NCBI RefSeq assembly: GCF_021044685.1
Contig: NZ_CP088014.1
Coordinates: 6,434,001-6,498,000, forward strand
Reading direction: 5' to 3'
DNA: 64,000 bases
DNA from: Bradyrhizobium daqingense
GTDB taxonomy: Bacteria; Pseudomonadota; Alphaproteobacteria; Rhizobiales; Xanthobacteraceae
Below the pieces are notes generated by a model, which ran no database searches, was not told where the DNA came from, and saw only the letters and a list, made by a program, of their open reading frames with translations. Positions 33,531 to 42,310 of the stretch are shown here, piece by piece; the first letter of the stretch is position 1, and every line of letters begins with the position of its first letter. The translations under genes and the position numbers were made by a program.

Positions 33531-33787
33531 CATGCCTGCCGGCGGGTTCGCAGCTCGCCATCCTCGCGTGTCAACCGCAGCGCGATGGCGCGGATGGCAG
33601 GCGCGGCGAGCAGCACGATCGGCAGCATCGCAGCCCATGCGATCAGCCACGACGCCATCCAGTGCCCGAGGAAGACCATCGCGCTGGCGGCGGGAAAGCT
33701 GGCGATGCCCGCCGCGATCAGCGAGGTCAGCCCGGACTGGATGACGCCGAAGACGACATGGGAGTAGCGGCGGGGAATGCCGAGCAT
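33530..33787 (-). CDS. DUF2798 membrane protein
   Basis: 85 residues with two transmembrane helices (about 10-32 and 44-66) in the DUF2798 pattern: RYSHVVFGVIQSGLTSLIAA and W-x-SWLIAWAAMLPIVLL. Function unknown. Its 3' end meets the T-tail of the unit B terminator. Confidence 0.72.
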   Translation of the reverse strand: MLGIPRRYSHVVFGVIQSGLTSLIAAGIASFPAASAMVFLGHWMASWLIAWAAMLPIVLLAAPAIRAIALRLTREDGELRTRRQA

Positions 33788-33995
33788 GAGAGGTCCATGG
33801 TTGCCTCACAGACGAAGCAAGGCACATGCCGAAGGTACTCCGTGGTTCTCCGACCATGAACAGAGTTCCAGCCCCCTTCCCGGCGTGCGATTTCCGTGAA
33901 CGGCGAGGGGTTTGCCGACATATTTCGCTTGTCCGGGGAATATCATGACGCCCATCATGTTGTGGGTCAGGGAAGGTGAATCGTGGGAGATGACC

Positions 33996-34184
33996 ATGAA
34001 TCACAGGGGCATCGAGTTCACCGTCGCCAAGACGGCCATACCCGGCATCTGGCAGTGGCAGTTCCGCATAGGCGACCAGATCAAGACCGGCCGGACCGAG
34101 ACCAAGATCGAGCTGCTCGCGATCCGGCGGGCGCAACTGCGCATCGATCGGGAGCTGAAGGCCATCGAGCGCAAAACGGCCTGA
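33996..34184 (+). CDS. small conserved protein of unknown function
   Basis: 62 residues from MNHRGIEFTVAKTAIPGIWQ, preceded by GGGA seven bases upstream. The pattern (N/H)YRGIEFTV...W-x-W is one I recognise from short Bradyrhizobium proteins. An upstream in-frame ATG at 33990 would add two residues. Beta-rich start and a charged helix (ELLAIRRAQLRIDRELKAIE). Function unknown. Confidence 0.6.
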   Translation: MNHRGIEFTVAKTAIPGIWQWQFRIGDQIKTGRTETKIELLAIRRAQLRIDRELKAIERKTA

Positions 34185-34321
34185 GCGCGATCAGCGGGTG
34201 GCGGCGCGACCCCGGAAGGTGAAGCCCGTAGCCGCCCGGAATTGATCTGACCGGGATTTGGGATTGCACTGCGCGCCCGTGGCCTTGGAGGGCGGGCCAT
34301 CACGCGCGATCGGTGCCAGCC

Positions 34322-34555
34322 ATGCCGCTCTATTTTTTTCGAATCCGGAATGGCCGTTATTCCGGCTGCGCGGATCAGGCGTCGGAATTTGCCGATCGCG
34401 ATTCGGCCTGGAAGGAGATGACCAATGTCTGCGCCGACATGGCCGCCGGCATTGCGCGCAAGCTCCAGGAAAATTCCGAATGGCACATGGAGCTTCTGGA
34501 CGAGACCAAGGAGCCGGTGTTCCGGATTCGCATCGTCTCGGAAACCCTAGACTAG
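34322..34555 (+). CDS. DUF6894 family small protein
   Basis: 77 residues from MPLYFFRIRNGRYSG. The opening with aromatic residues and the later D-R-D-x-AW element and EWHMELLDETKEPVFRIRI match DUF6894, a small cytoplasmic family widespread in Bradyrhizobium. Function unknown. Confidence 0.75.
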   Translation: MPLYFFRIRNGRYSGCADQASEFADRDSAWKEMTNVCADMAAGIARKLQENSEWHMELLDETKEPVFRIRIVSETLD

Positions 34556-34565
34556 GAGTGCGACC

Positions 34566-34820
34566 CTAATCGGCGCTGGGCAGCCGGCGCATGGTGAACT
34601 CGATGTCGCCGCCGGGCAGTTCGCGCCAAGTCTCGACCGCGCTCATGTAACCCGCCTTGGGATAGCGGGCGAAGAAGGCCTCCGCCCTCGCCCGCGCCGC
34701 CGCGCGCGGCAGCGTGAAGGTCTCGCGCAGATAGCCGTCGCCGGTCGCATGGCCCGCCTTGCCGCCTGCTTTGCGCCGGCGCGCCATGCGCTCGGCGAGA
34801 TCCCGCGGGCGATCGGCCAT
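34566..34820 (-). CDS. small protein of unknown function
   Basis: 84 residues. Basic N-terminal helix (PRDLAERMARRRKAGGKAG), then a probable beta segment and a C-terminal half with AGYMSAVETWRELPGGDIEFTMRRL. Convergent with the DUF6894 gene. Not assigned to a family. Confidence 0.55.
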   Translation of the reverse strand: MADRPRDLAERMARRRKAGGKAGHATGDGYLRETFTLPRAAARARAEAFFARYPKAGYMSAVETWRELPGGDIEFTMRRLPSAD

Positions 34821-34923
34821 GTCACGCCTCCTTGACGCAATACGCTTTCGCGGAATGTAGGAGGCCGGCAGGGCAAAGGGGAGTCCCGATCGGAGGTCTC
34901 AACCGCCTCCGATCGGCGCGGGA

Positions 34924-35217
34924 TCAATTGGCGGCCGTGCCGGATTTCTTCTTCGGTGCGCTGGTCGCCGCCGAGGCCTTCGGCGCCGCCGACTGCTTCG
35001 GCGGATCGGAGCGCATGCCGCCCCAGGGATCGTTGGACGTCTTGGTATCCGGAATCTTCTTCAGCGTTTCCTTGTAGGCCTTGTCACGTTCGGCTTCGGC
35101 GGCCTTCTCCTCGGGGGTCTTGCTCGGCGCATCCTGCAGCAAATTGAGCTGGGGCATTTGCGCATAGGCAGGTCCCGCCAGCACGGCCAGCACCGCGGCC
35201 AAACGGAAAAACTTCAT
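34924..35217 (-). CDS. secreted DPWGG-motif protein
   Basis: 97 residues with signal peptide (LAAVLAVLAGPAYAQ). The mature part has a charged stretch (KTPEEKAAEAERDKAYKETLKKIP) followed by NDPWGGMRSDPP and a Lys/Ala-rich tail. The gene at 37187 encodes a shorter protein with the same arrangement (AYKAALERIP, YDPWGGARP), so they form one family. AGGAG lies before the start; in-frame ATGs at 35220 and 35235 also exist. Function unknown. Confidence 0.7.
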   Translation of the reverse strand: MKFFRLAAVLAVLAGPAYAQMPQLNLLQDAPSKTPEEKAAEAERDKAYKETLKKIPDTKTSNDPWGGMRSDPPKQSAAPKASAATSAPKKKSGTAAN

Positions 35218-35307
35218 CATCCACTCCTTGATCATCCATGATGCGCGGATCGCCCGCGCCTTGTCGTCCTTGTTGCGGCGAAGCGCAACCCCAGGGTCAC
35301 ATGGCCG

Positions 35308-35442
35308 TTACAACCGGTCCGATCTGCAAGATTTCGGCGCATGCAGCCAGTCGTCCCAGATCGGCCCACATCTGGTGCACCCGTTCAGCACCAGGCCGAG
35401 CGCAGCCAGACAAAAGACCAGGACACATCGACGCAACATCAT
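35308..35442 (-). CDS. small lipoprotein (44 residues)
   Basis: MMLRRCVLVFCLAALGLVLN then Gly-Cys: a clean lipobox (LVLNGC, acyl Cys 22) followed by TRCGPIWDDWLHAPKSCRSD. Three cysteines in the short mature part. I recognise the CGPIWDDW-x-x-x-PKSC pattern from small Bradyrhizobium proteins. Upstream has GGGTGG. It fills the otherwise empty 35221-35586 interval, which holds nothing else I can identify. Confidence 0.65.
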   Translation of the reverse strand: MMLRRCVLVFCLAALGLVLNGCTRCGPIWDDWLHAPKSCRSDRL

Positions 35443-35586
35443 CCACCCGTACCCAAGCGCGGCATCATATCGGGCGAAGTCGGGCATTTTCAAGCCGACC
35501 GGGCCGGCGCCGGACCGGGTGACTTTGCCGCGTCGATGCGCAGAATGCAGCGGAAACATCCGGCAACAATGGAGGGAACGACGGTA

Positions 35587-36051
35587 ATGCCAATGCAGCC
35601 AGACGCCGAGTTCGGCATCACGGAGGCCGGACGCATCCTCGGCGAGGTCTTTGCGCCCTGGGTTCAGGATCTCGACCTTTCGGTCGAGCGCATCGAGACC
35701 GCACCACCCGCGGACGCGCCGGACTGGCAGCCGGGCGCACTCCTGCGCATGCCATTTTCGGAGCGGCTGTGCCGCAACGGCGGCATCGTCTGCGGCCAGG
35801 CACTGATGGCGCTCGCCGACACCGCGATGGTGATTGCGATCTTCGCGGCCAATCGCGGCTATCGTCCGATGACCACGGTCGACCAGACCACCCATTTCAT
35901 GCGCGCGGCCACGTCCTCGGACGTGCTTGCGGACGCCCGCGTGGTGCGGCTCGGGCGCACCATGAGCTTCGGCCGCGTCACGCTGCTGTCGGCCTCCGAC
36001 AACAAGCCGGTCGCGATGGTGTCGAGCGCGTTCGCGATGCTGCCGGGCTGA
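35587..36051 (+). CDS. PaaI-type hotdog-fold thioesterase
   Basis: 154 residues from the ATG at 35587 (GGAGGG ten bases upstream). A single hotdog domain of PaaI/YbgC-like type: GGIVCGQALMALADTAMVIA is the helix following a conserved (H/N)GG motif, and TTVDQTTHFMRAAT the following strands. Members hydrolyse acyl- or aryl-CoA. Alternative ATG at 35569. Substrate unknown. Confidence 0.85.
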   Translation: MPMQPDAEFGITEAGRILGEVFAPWVQDLDLSVERIETAPPADAPDWQPGALLRMPFSERLCRNGGIVCGQALMALADTAMVIAIFAANRGYRPMTTVDQTTHFMRAATSSDVLADARVVRLGRTMSFGRVTLLSASDNKPVAMVSSAFAMLPG

Positions 36052-36190
36052 GCTTCTTCCCGAAGGAAGAGAGCCGCGGCAGCGCAAGGCGCACCGCGGC
36101 TCTCCATCACGTTTTTGTCGAACACATTTGCATCGAAGCGAGAGACCGAAGCGCGATTGCAGCCGCGCTTCAGGCGGTACGCTCTAAGAA

Positions 36191-36484
36191 CTACTTGCCG
36201 AGAATTTCGTCGGCCGCGGTGACCACACTGACGGTCGGGTTCTTTCCGCAATAGGCACCGAACTTCTTGGCATTCTCAATGAACACCTCGGTGTCGATGA
36301 TCGCGTTGTCCTCGTCGCCCTTGTACCAGCCGTCCATCCAGGTCAGCACGACCGCGATGTTGTCTTCCCCACTCTCGAGGAATTGCTTGCAGCTCATGGT
36401 CGAGAGGTCCCACTTGGCGGCGTGGGCGGGCATCGACGACAGCGAAAGCGCCGCGGCGAACAGAAGCGAAAGCGTGGTCTTCAT
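36191..36484 (-). CDS. HdeA/HdeB-family periplasmic acid-stress chaperone
   Basis: 97 residues from MKTTLSLLFAAAL at 36484; signal peptide cleaved near HAAK. The mature part has the HdeA pattern: STMSCKQFLE, IAVVLTWMDGWYKGDED, then AYCGKNPTVSV, with two cysteines that form the single disulfide of HdeA. Such proteins protect periplasmic proteins at low pH. The region upstream is AT-rich. Confidence 0.85.
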   Translation of the reverse strand: MKTTLSLLFAAALSLSSMPAHAAKWDLSTMSCKQFLESGEDNIAVVLTWMDGWYKGDEDNAIIDTEVFIENAKKFGAYCGKNPTVSVVTAADEILGK

Positions 36485-37186
36485 CGGAATCTCCATCGGC
36501 GCGTAACGCCATAAAGGAAAGGGCTTGCAGGAAAAAGTCTGCGGGAAGTGACTCGCCGCTTCGACGTCGTGAGCGAAGTCTGAAGCGGTGTGCAAGTAAG
36601 CCAGTATTGAGTTTAGTTCAACGTAATTTCTATGCGCCGTTTCACAATCGTCATGATGGATTGACGGGAATGATCGAACAGCGTGCGACACGACCGGCGC
36701 GTAGGTCTCGCTTTCGTGCAATGACGCACGCGATGTGAACACACGTTCGCATCACATCCACAACACGATTATGATCGCGTGGTACGACGGCGGCGACACC
36801 AACGCAGGCTTGCTATCACGAGCACGACGATCGCGAGCATGATCATGGATCAGACCGCGAGAATCGTCCGCCAGGACGATCGATGGCGCGCGACCACAAT
36901 GTCGGCGCAGCGCCAGCCGAAACCCAGACTCTGTCGCCGATCGATTGCCGTCGCGGAGTGGCCGCGGCGCTGCATCGCGCGCGATCACCTCGTTGAACGG
37001 CGAGCAGAAGATCAGGCTGTCCTCGACGAACTGCGGCGTCGGCTGGAATTGGTTCGCGGCATTAGCTCGGGCGAGCGTACCGCGAGATCGCCAGGTCGGA
37101 ATTCGAAGGCCCGAACCAGACTGCCAACACCGTCAAGTGTGGTCCTCGCAGTGGCGAGGAGCGGGAGCCATCGGAATCGCCTCGTT
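36485..37186. other. 700-base stretch with no clear gene
   Basis: Codon-biased open frames here are on changing strands and have no ribosome sites. GC content drops around 36590-36780. A 25-codon hydrophobic frame on the minus strand at 36769-36846 (MIMLAIVVLVIASLRW, then a basic tail) could be a membrane peptide but has no ribosome site. I see no repeat, tRNA or terminator. It may hold a decayed gene. Confidence 0.4.
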
Positions 37187-37411
37187 CTATTTCGTCTTCT
37201 TGGCGGGCTCGCTCGGGCGCGCCCCGCCCCACGGATCATACTTGTCCTTGGGCTCGGGAATGCGCTCGAGTGCGGCCTTGTAGGCCTTCTCGTCGACCTT
37301 GGGCTTGTTGTCCCCCTGCTTGGTCCCTTCATTGGGCTGGCGCCGACCCTGCGCCTCGGCCGCTCCGGTCGCCAACGCCAGCAATGCGGCGGCTATGACC
37401 AAAACCCTCAT
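37187..37411 (-). CDS. secreted DPWGG-motif protein, short paralogue
   Basis: 74 residues: signal peptide (LVIAAALLALATGAAEAQ), then a Lys/Glu-rich mature part with KAYKAALERIPEPKDKYDPW and GGARPSEP. Same family as the protein at 34924. GAGGGGG lies upstream. Function unknown. Confidence 0.68.
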   Translation of the reverse strand: MRVLVIAAALLALATGAAEAQGRRQPNEGTKQGDNKPKVDEKAYKAALERIPEPKDKYDPWGGARPSEPAKKTK

Positions 37412-37564
37412 TGATGCAATCCCCCTCGCCTAGGGTACAAACTAGCCTGCAATCCCGTAATAGCAAATGCTACGGGTTCCAAGACTTCAGCAAAACTTGA
37501 TCGGGCCCGACTTCGCCGGATCGCATTCGTGCCTATGTGTTGGCCCGCAGGGGACCTTCACGGA

Positions 37565-37969
37565 ATGTTGCGGCTCATTGCTCATGCGGCACTGTTCGCC
37601 GGCGCGCTCGTGCTCGGTGGATGCGGCTTTGCCGATAGCCGGGCGCCGGTGCCCGAGTTCATGCGCATGAAGGAAGCCGAGCAGCCGCCGCCCGAGCCGG
37701 CCCCTGACGTCAAGCGCGTGGTGCGTGAGCAGATCGACGTCGTCTTCCTCAGTACATCGTATCCGCGCGAGGTCCACGTTGCGCCGCCTCATCGCGAGGT
37801 GCGCGGCCCGGGCTGGACGGCTTGCGTCCGCGCGCAGCTCACCTCGGCAACCGGATCATCGCTCGGCGCCCAGACCTACGTCGTGACGATCATGGGCGGA
37901 AAGGTCGTCGATCGCCGACGCGCGGAAGCCGACGACATCTGCGGGACCGAGACTTACGAGCCGATCTAG
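37565..37969 (+). CDS. predicted lipoprotein
   Basis: 134 residues from MLRLIAHAALFAGALVLGGC; the lipobox LVLGGC puts the acyl Cys at residue 20. The mature part is Pro-rich at first, then a compact domain (WTACVRAQL, GAQTYVVTIMGGKVVDRRRA, DDICGTETYEPI) with two cysteines. Preceded by a 150-base gap. Function unknown. Confidence 0.78.
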   Translation: MLRLIAHAALFAGALVLGGCGFADSRAPVPEFMRMKEAEQPPPEPAPDVKRVVREQIDVVFLSTSYPREVHVAPPHREVRGPGWTACVRAQLTSATGSSLGAQTYVVTIMGGKVVDRRRAEADDICGTETYEPI

Positions 37970-38078
37970 GAACAAACCGCCTCGCGCGCCGCCGGGTTCC
38001 GGGAAAAACCAGCACCGCAGCCGGGAACGATCACCGCCTCCCCTTCTTGTTACCGCCGAGGGCAGTTTCGAGGAGGAC

Positions 38079-38411
38079 ATGATGAAGACATTCACGATTG
38101 CGCTGTTGGCAGGCGTCGGTGCGTTGGCCGCGGCAACTGGTGCCAAGGCGGCCGACGTCTATACGACCGGCGAATACATGAATCCCGATCTCATCCAGGA
38201 AGTGCGGATGGTCTGCGACGAGGACGGAAATTGCTACCGCAGCCGCAGCCGCTCGCGCGTGATCGTGCGGGATTCCTATGCGACCATGCCGAGCGATCGC
38301 TATTACGAGCGCCGCACCTATCATCGCCATTATGACGACGGCCCGCGCGCCGGCGTCGGCATCCGCGCACCCGGCGTCAGCGTCGGGGTCGGCGTTAACG
38401 ACCGCTGGTAA
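38079..38411 (+). CDS. secreted Tyr/Arg-rich small protein
   Basis: 110 residues with AGGAGG directly upstream. Signal peptide ends Ala-Lys-Ala-Ala near 25. The mature part has VCDEDGNCYRSRSRSRV, an arginine-rich strip, an HRHYDDG patch and a glycine/valine-rich end (GVGIRAPGVSVGVGVNDRW). Looks like a surface or envelope protein; function unknown. Confidence 0.72.
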   Translation: MMKTFTIALLAGVGALAAATGAKAADVYTTGEYMNPDLIQEVRMVCDEDGNCYRSRSRSRVIVRDSYATMPSDRYYERRTYHRHYDDGPRAGVGIRAPGVSVGVGVNDRW

Positions 38412-38466
38412 TCGATGACGTCACGATGGGCAGGACTGGGCGAGACACTCGCCCGGTCCCTTCCGA

Positions 38467-38931
38467 TCAGGTTTCAAGTGAATCGGCCGACGCGACGACG
38501 CGCGCCGATGGCAAGTGCGCGATGAACCGGGCCAGCACCATGCCCACAAACATCGCCGCTGCGAAGATCACGGCAGACACCGATCCGAAGCCGAGCGCGG
38601 TCAGGGCCGGCCCCGGACAGAAGCCTGCCAATCCCCAGCCGATGCCGAAGATCGCGGGGCCTGCGATGATCCTCACATCGATGTCGCCTCGTGTGGGAAG
38701 ATAAAACCGCTCAGCGAAGACCGGACGCGCGCGCTTCAGGACACGGTTGAAGCCGATGAAGGTCACTGCGACGGCACCGGCCATCACGAAGGCAAGGCTC
38801 GCATCCCAAGTCCCCGCCGGAATGCCGCCGAGGTCGAGGAAGTTCAGAACCTTGGCCGGGTTCGACATGCCGGACACGATGAGGCCGAGACCAAAGATCA
38901 GGCCGATCGCGAATTGAACGAGAACGGCCAT
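38467..38931 (-). CDS. YeeE/YedE family membrane protein, second half of a pair
   Basis: 154 residues, about four transmembrane helices, with the conserved GFCPGPA cysteine motif of the YeeE/YedE family (sulfur-compound transport, as in TsuA). Start MAVLVQFAIGLIFG at 38931. The companion half is directly upstream; in other bacteria the two are often adjacent or fused. Confidence 0.87.
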   Translation of the reverse strand: MAVLVQFAIGLIFGLGLIVSGMSNPAKVLNFLDLGGIPAGTWDASLAFVMAGAVAVTFIGFNRVLKRARPVFAERFYLPTRGDIDVRIIAGPAIFGIGWGLAGFCPGPALTALGFGSVSAVIFAAAMFVGMVLARFIAHLPSARVVASADSLET

Positions 38932-38953
38932 CGCCGTCAGCTCCAGTGCCGCA

Positions 38954-39325
38954 TCACGCGACCAGTGAGCGCGCCGAGAGGCGGGACAGCCCGCAGACGC
39001 CATGGCCGGAAGTACAGCCACTGCCCCACACCGAACCGAAACCGGTGAGCAATCCCGCGACGATCAAAACGGTCGGCCCGGCCGCGATCGTCTGCGCCGG
39101 AAGTCGTCCGGTGACGAGCAGGATCAGCACGGGCGCCGCGACGAGACCGGCGACGAAGGCGAGCCGGCCGGCAAACTCGCCGTCTTCGTAAGGCGGAAAC
39201 AGCCGCGCCGCGATGCCACTGACGCCGGCGATACGTCCGTTCGCCCACATCAGCAGAACGGCGGACACCCCGATCAGCGCGCCCCCCAGGAGCGATGCCA
39301 TAGGCGTGAAAGGCGTCGCGATCAT
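38954..39325 (-). CDS. YeeE/YedE family membrane protein, first half, shortened at its C terminus
   Basis: 123 residues from MIATPFTPMASLLGG (39325), with three or four membrane helices and the GSGCTSGHGVCG motif. It stops soon after LSARSLVA, where relatives have a last membrane helix ending near an RH. The next frame reads VMRHWS to a stop, as if about 40 bases plus a frame change had been lost. The protein would lack its final helix. Confidence 0.78.
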   Translation of the reverse strand: MIATPFTPMASLLGGALIGVSAVLLMWANGRIAGVSGIAARLFPPYEDGEFAGRLAFVAGLVAAPVLILLVTGRLPAQTIAAGPTVLIVAGLLTGFGSVWGSGCTSGHGVCGLSRLSARSLVA

Positions 39326-39488
39326 CGTGATTCTCCAGGTCCGGAATAATCCCTGTGCATCCATCGGTACGACCGGCGATCGGGCGCAACGGATGCTCAA
39401 CGAGACGTTAATACTACCATTCGAATTGACGCGGCGTCCCAACGGTATTTTCCAATCTTTACGCTAAGCATGGCCGATCAACACGGGC

Positions 39489-40673
39489 TTGGGACGACGG
39501 GACGTGGTCGACATCGCGCAGCAGGCAGCAGTCAGTCCGGCATCCGCAGGGGACGCCGCAACGGCACGCGCGCGCGTTCCACTCACCTCGATCGAGGCCG
39601 GTCAATGGCGTGCGCTCGCGCAACGCGCGATCGAGCCGAACGGCTATTACCTGCCCGGCTGGGCGCTCGCCGTCAGCGCGACCGCGCGCGGGCGCACCGA
39701 TGCCTCGGCGCTGACCGCATTCGACGCAGCTTCGACCCGCCTGATCGGGCTGATGCCGGTGACCTCGCTCTGGCGCGCCTGGAAGATCCCGCTGCCCGCG
39801 CTGGTCAGCGCGCATCCCTATGGCACGCTGTGCAGCCCGCTGATCGACCGGGACGCATCCATCGCGGGCGCCGCGCAGCTGTTGCGGCAGGGGCGCGCGA
39901 CCGGCGCCCATGCGCTGGTGCTGAACGACATCGCGCTCGACGGCGCAGCGATGACCGCGCTCAATCACGTTCTCAATCGCGACGGCCTGAAACCGCGCGT
40001 GCTCAGCTCCTACATCCGCGCCAGCCTCGATGCGACGCAGGACGGCGATGCACTGCTACGCGAAGCCCTCGGCGCCCGGAAGCTCAAGGAGCTGCGCCGC
40101 CAGCGCCATCGGCTCGAAGAGAACGGCCCCGTCACGTTCGAGGTCGCGCGAGGGCGCGACGAGATCGCACCGGCACTCGAAACGTTCTTGCAGCTCGAGG
40201 CCAGCGGCTGGAAGGGCAAGCGCGGCACCGCGCTGATCCAGCATGCAGGTGACGCGACCTTCATCCGCCGTGCCGTCGCGGCGCTGGCGGACACCGCGCA
40301 AGTCGAGATCATCACGCTTCGCGCCGGCACGACAGCGGTCGCCGCCGGCATCGTGCTGCGTCACCAGGATCGCGCCTTTTTCTTCAAGCTCGGCATCGAC
40401 GAGCGCTTTGCAAAATATTCGCCGGGCGTGCAGCTCACGCTCGACCTCACCCGCCATCTCTGCGCCGATCCCGCCATTGCCAGCGCGGATTCGACCGCGG
40501 GTGCGGACCATCCCATGATCAACCCGATCTGGCGCGGACGTTTTGCGATCGGCGACGTGCTGGTCCCGCTGCGCCGGCACGATCCGGTGGTCATGCTGAT
40601 CCACGGGGCGCTGGTGGCGCACGACGCCGCCTACGCGGCGGCGCGCCGCGCCGTTCGCCTACTTCGCAAATAG
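39489..40673 (+). CDS. BioF2-like GNAT acetyltransferase
   Basis: 394 residues with a C-terminal GNAT domain of the BioF2/CelD type (about 190-340): the segment KELRRQRHRLEENG and later IVLRHQDRAFFFKLGIDERFAKYSPGV are typical. Such proteins are often linked to cellulose or exopolysaccharide synthesis. Start is uncertain: TTG 39489 or GTG 39504. Stands divergent from the YeeE pair. Confidence 0.82.
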   Translation: MGRRDVVDIAQQAAVSPASAGDAATARARVPLTSIEAGQWRALAQRAIEPNGYYLPGWALAVSATARGRTDASALTAFDAASTRLIGLMPVTSLWRAWKIPLPALVSAHPYGTLCSPLIDRDASIAGAAQLLRQGRATGAHALVLNDIALDGAAMTALNHVLNRDGLKPRVLSSYIRASLDATQDGDALLREALGARKLKELRRQRHRLEENGPVTFEVARGRDEIAPALETFLQLEASGWKGKRGTALIQHAGDATFIRRAVAALADTAQVEIITLRAGTTAVAAGIVLRHQDRAFFFKLGIDERFAKYSPGVQLTLDLTRHLCADPAIASADSTAGADHPMINPIWRGRFAIGDVLVPLRRHDPVVMLIHGALVAHDAAYAAARRAVRLLRK

Positions 40674-40679
40674 GCCAGC

Positions 40680-41345
40680 TTACTGCGCCGCCTCGGCGTT
40701 GATCTCCGCCGAGACCTGGCGGATGGCGCGGGCGAGCAGGTTCGGATCCTGCGCGCCGGAGACGGCGTATTTCTGCGCGAAGACGTAGGTCGGCACGCCG
40801 GAGATGCCCTTCTCGGCGGCCTCCTGCGCATCGGCCGACACGCGCGCGACATCCTCGTCGGTGGCGAGGCGCTTGCGCACATCTTCGGCGTCGAGACCGA
40901 TATCGGCAGCCGCCTGCACCAGCACATTCACGTCGGTGAGGTCGCCGCCGTCGCGGAAATAGAGCTCCATCAGACGCTGCTTCATCTCGGGAGCCTTGCC
41001 GATCGCCTCGGCCCAGAGGATCAGGCGATGGCAATCGGTGGTGTTGGGCTGACGCGCCACCAGCTCGGGCTTATAGATCAGCCCCTCCTCGACCGCGGCC
41101 GCAACGACGCGCCCGGCAATGGCCTTGTAGGCCTCGACCGAGCCGAACTTCTGCGTGAGATAGGCCTCGCGGCTGATGCCTTCGCGGGGCACCCAGGGAT
41201 TGAGGAAGAAGGGCCGGAAATTGAGCTTGACCGGAACGTCGGGCACCAGCGCCAGCGCGCTCTCGATGCGGTGCTTGCCGATATAACACCAGGGGCACAC
41301 CACGTCGGAGACGACGTCGATCTGGAGCGGTTTCAGCGTGCTCAT
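40680..41345 (-). CDS. DsbA-family oxidoreductase, FrnE-like
   Basis: 221 residues of the FrnE/YwbO DsbA subgroup, cytoplasmic. The active site is CPWC (Cys17, Cys20). The helical insert and a cis-proline region GVPTYVFAQKY complete the thioredoxin fold. The start at 41345 aligns with the family; an upstream extension to 41486 lacks support. Only seven bases from the acetyltransferase stop. Confidence 0.92.
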   Translation of the reverse strand: MSTLKPLQIDVVSDVVCPWCYIGKHRIESALALVPDVPVKLNFRPFFLNPWVPREGISREAYLTQKFGSVEAYKAIAGRVVAAAVEEGLIYKPELVARQPNTTDCHRLILWAEAIGKAPEMKQRLMELYFRDGGDLTDVNVLVQAAADIGLDAEDVRKRLATDEDVARVSADAQEAAEKGISGVPTYVFAQKYAVSGAQDPNLLARAIRQVSAEINAEAAQ

Positions 41346-41509
41346 GGCGGCGCCTCCTTCGGGCATTGGGTCCGTCGGAAGATAAGCCGAACCGGAGGCT
41401 GCGCAAGCCGCCCGCCCCGCATGGCTCACGACTTCACCTCTGCGGTTATTGTGAGGGGCCCGCCCTGCTCTGATACTCGCGGCCACGATCGAGCCAGCGG
41501 GAGACTGCC

Positions 41510-42310
41510 ATGACAGCCATTTTCAGGCCAGAAGGCCATCATTTCCGGGCGACGGAGCATGCCGGCGGCCCGTGGTCACCCGACATGTTGCAGGGAAGTG
41601 CCACCACCGCGCTGATGGCGCGCGAGGTCGAGCGGCTCGCGACCCAATCGGGCTTTGCGGTGCGGCGCCTGACCTTCGACCTGTGGCGACCGGCGGGGCT
41701 GCGCGCCTTCACGACCGCGACGGAATGGCTGCGCGACGGCCGCAAGGCCAAGACCGTGCAGGTGCGGCTGATGGACGGCGAGACCGAGATCGGCCGCTGC
41801 ACGGCGCTGCTGACGGCGCAGGCCGGCGAGTCGCCGCCGGATCCGTTCGCCGCGCCGACGACGTCGGAGAAGGCGCCGGAAGCAGGCAGCCCGCCGCCGG
41901 CCTTCGCGCAGAAATGGAGCTGCTATTTCCAGAACGTGTCGGTGCGGCTGATCGAGGGCGCGCTGGAGAAGCCGGGTCCCGCAGCCGCCTGGATGCGGCT
42001 CGACGCGGCCTTGGTCGAAGGCGAGCCGAATACGCCGATGCTCCAGGCCGTGCAAGCCGCGGACTTTTCCAGCGGCGTCGCTCAGGTCGTCGACATGCGC
42101 AGTTGGACCTTCATCAATCCCGAGATCAGCCTCTATTTCTTCCGTCCACCGGAGGGCGACTGGATCCTGATCCGTGCCGCGACCCGCGTCGGCGCCAATG
42201 GCGCGGGCCTCACCACGGCAACGCTCAGCGACCGCAAGGGTCCGTTCGCCGAGGTGATGCAGGCCATGACCTTCGAGCGGCGTGAGGCCGTGCAGGCTCA
42301 GGCGTCCTGA
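41510..42310 (+). CDS. acyl-CoA thioesterase-like double hotdog protein
   Basis: 266 residues with two hotdog domains (about 1-125 and 140-260), TesB-like arrangement. WSPDMLQGSATTALMAREV and the second-domain strands DMRSWTFINPEISLYFFRP fit this class. Its last 13 bases overlap the convergent regulator gene. Confidence 0.82.
   Translation: MTAIFRPEGHHFRATEHAGGPWSPDMLQGSATTALMAREVERLATQSGFAVRRLTFDLWRPAGLRAFTTATEWLRDGRKAKTVQVRLMDGETEIGRCTALLTAQAGESPPDPFAAPTTSEKAPEAGSPPPAFAQKWSCYFQNVSVRLIEGALEKPGPAAAWMRLDAALVEGEPNTPMLQAVQAADFSSGVAQVVDMRSWTFINPEISLYFFRPPEGDWILIRAATRVGANGAGLTTATLSDRKGPFAEVMQAMTFERREAVQAQAS

Noticed and set aside
33380..33859. 159-codon frame over the small-RNA candidates
   Set aside because: Runs through two terminators and opposite the DUF2798 gene, with a composition unlike real proteins.
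36779..37414. plus-strand open frame of about 211 codons in the 36.5-37.2 kb gap
   Set aside because: Arg-rich shadow translation over an antisense secreted gene; no start signal. Left as an unassigned gap.
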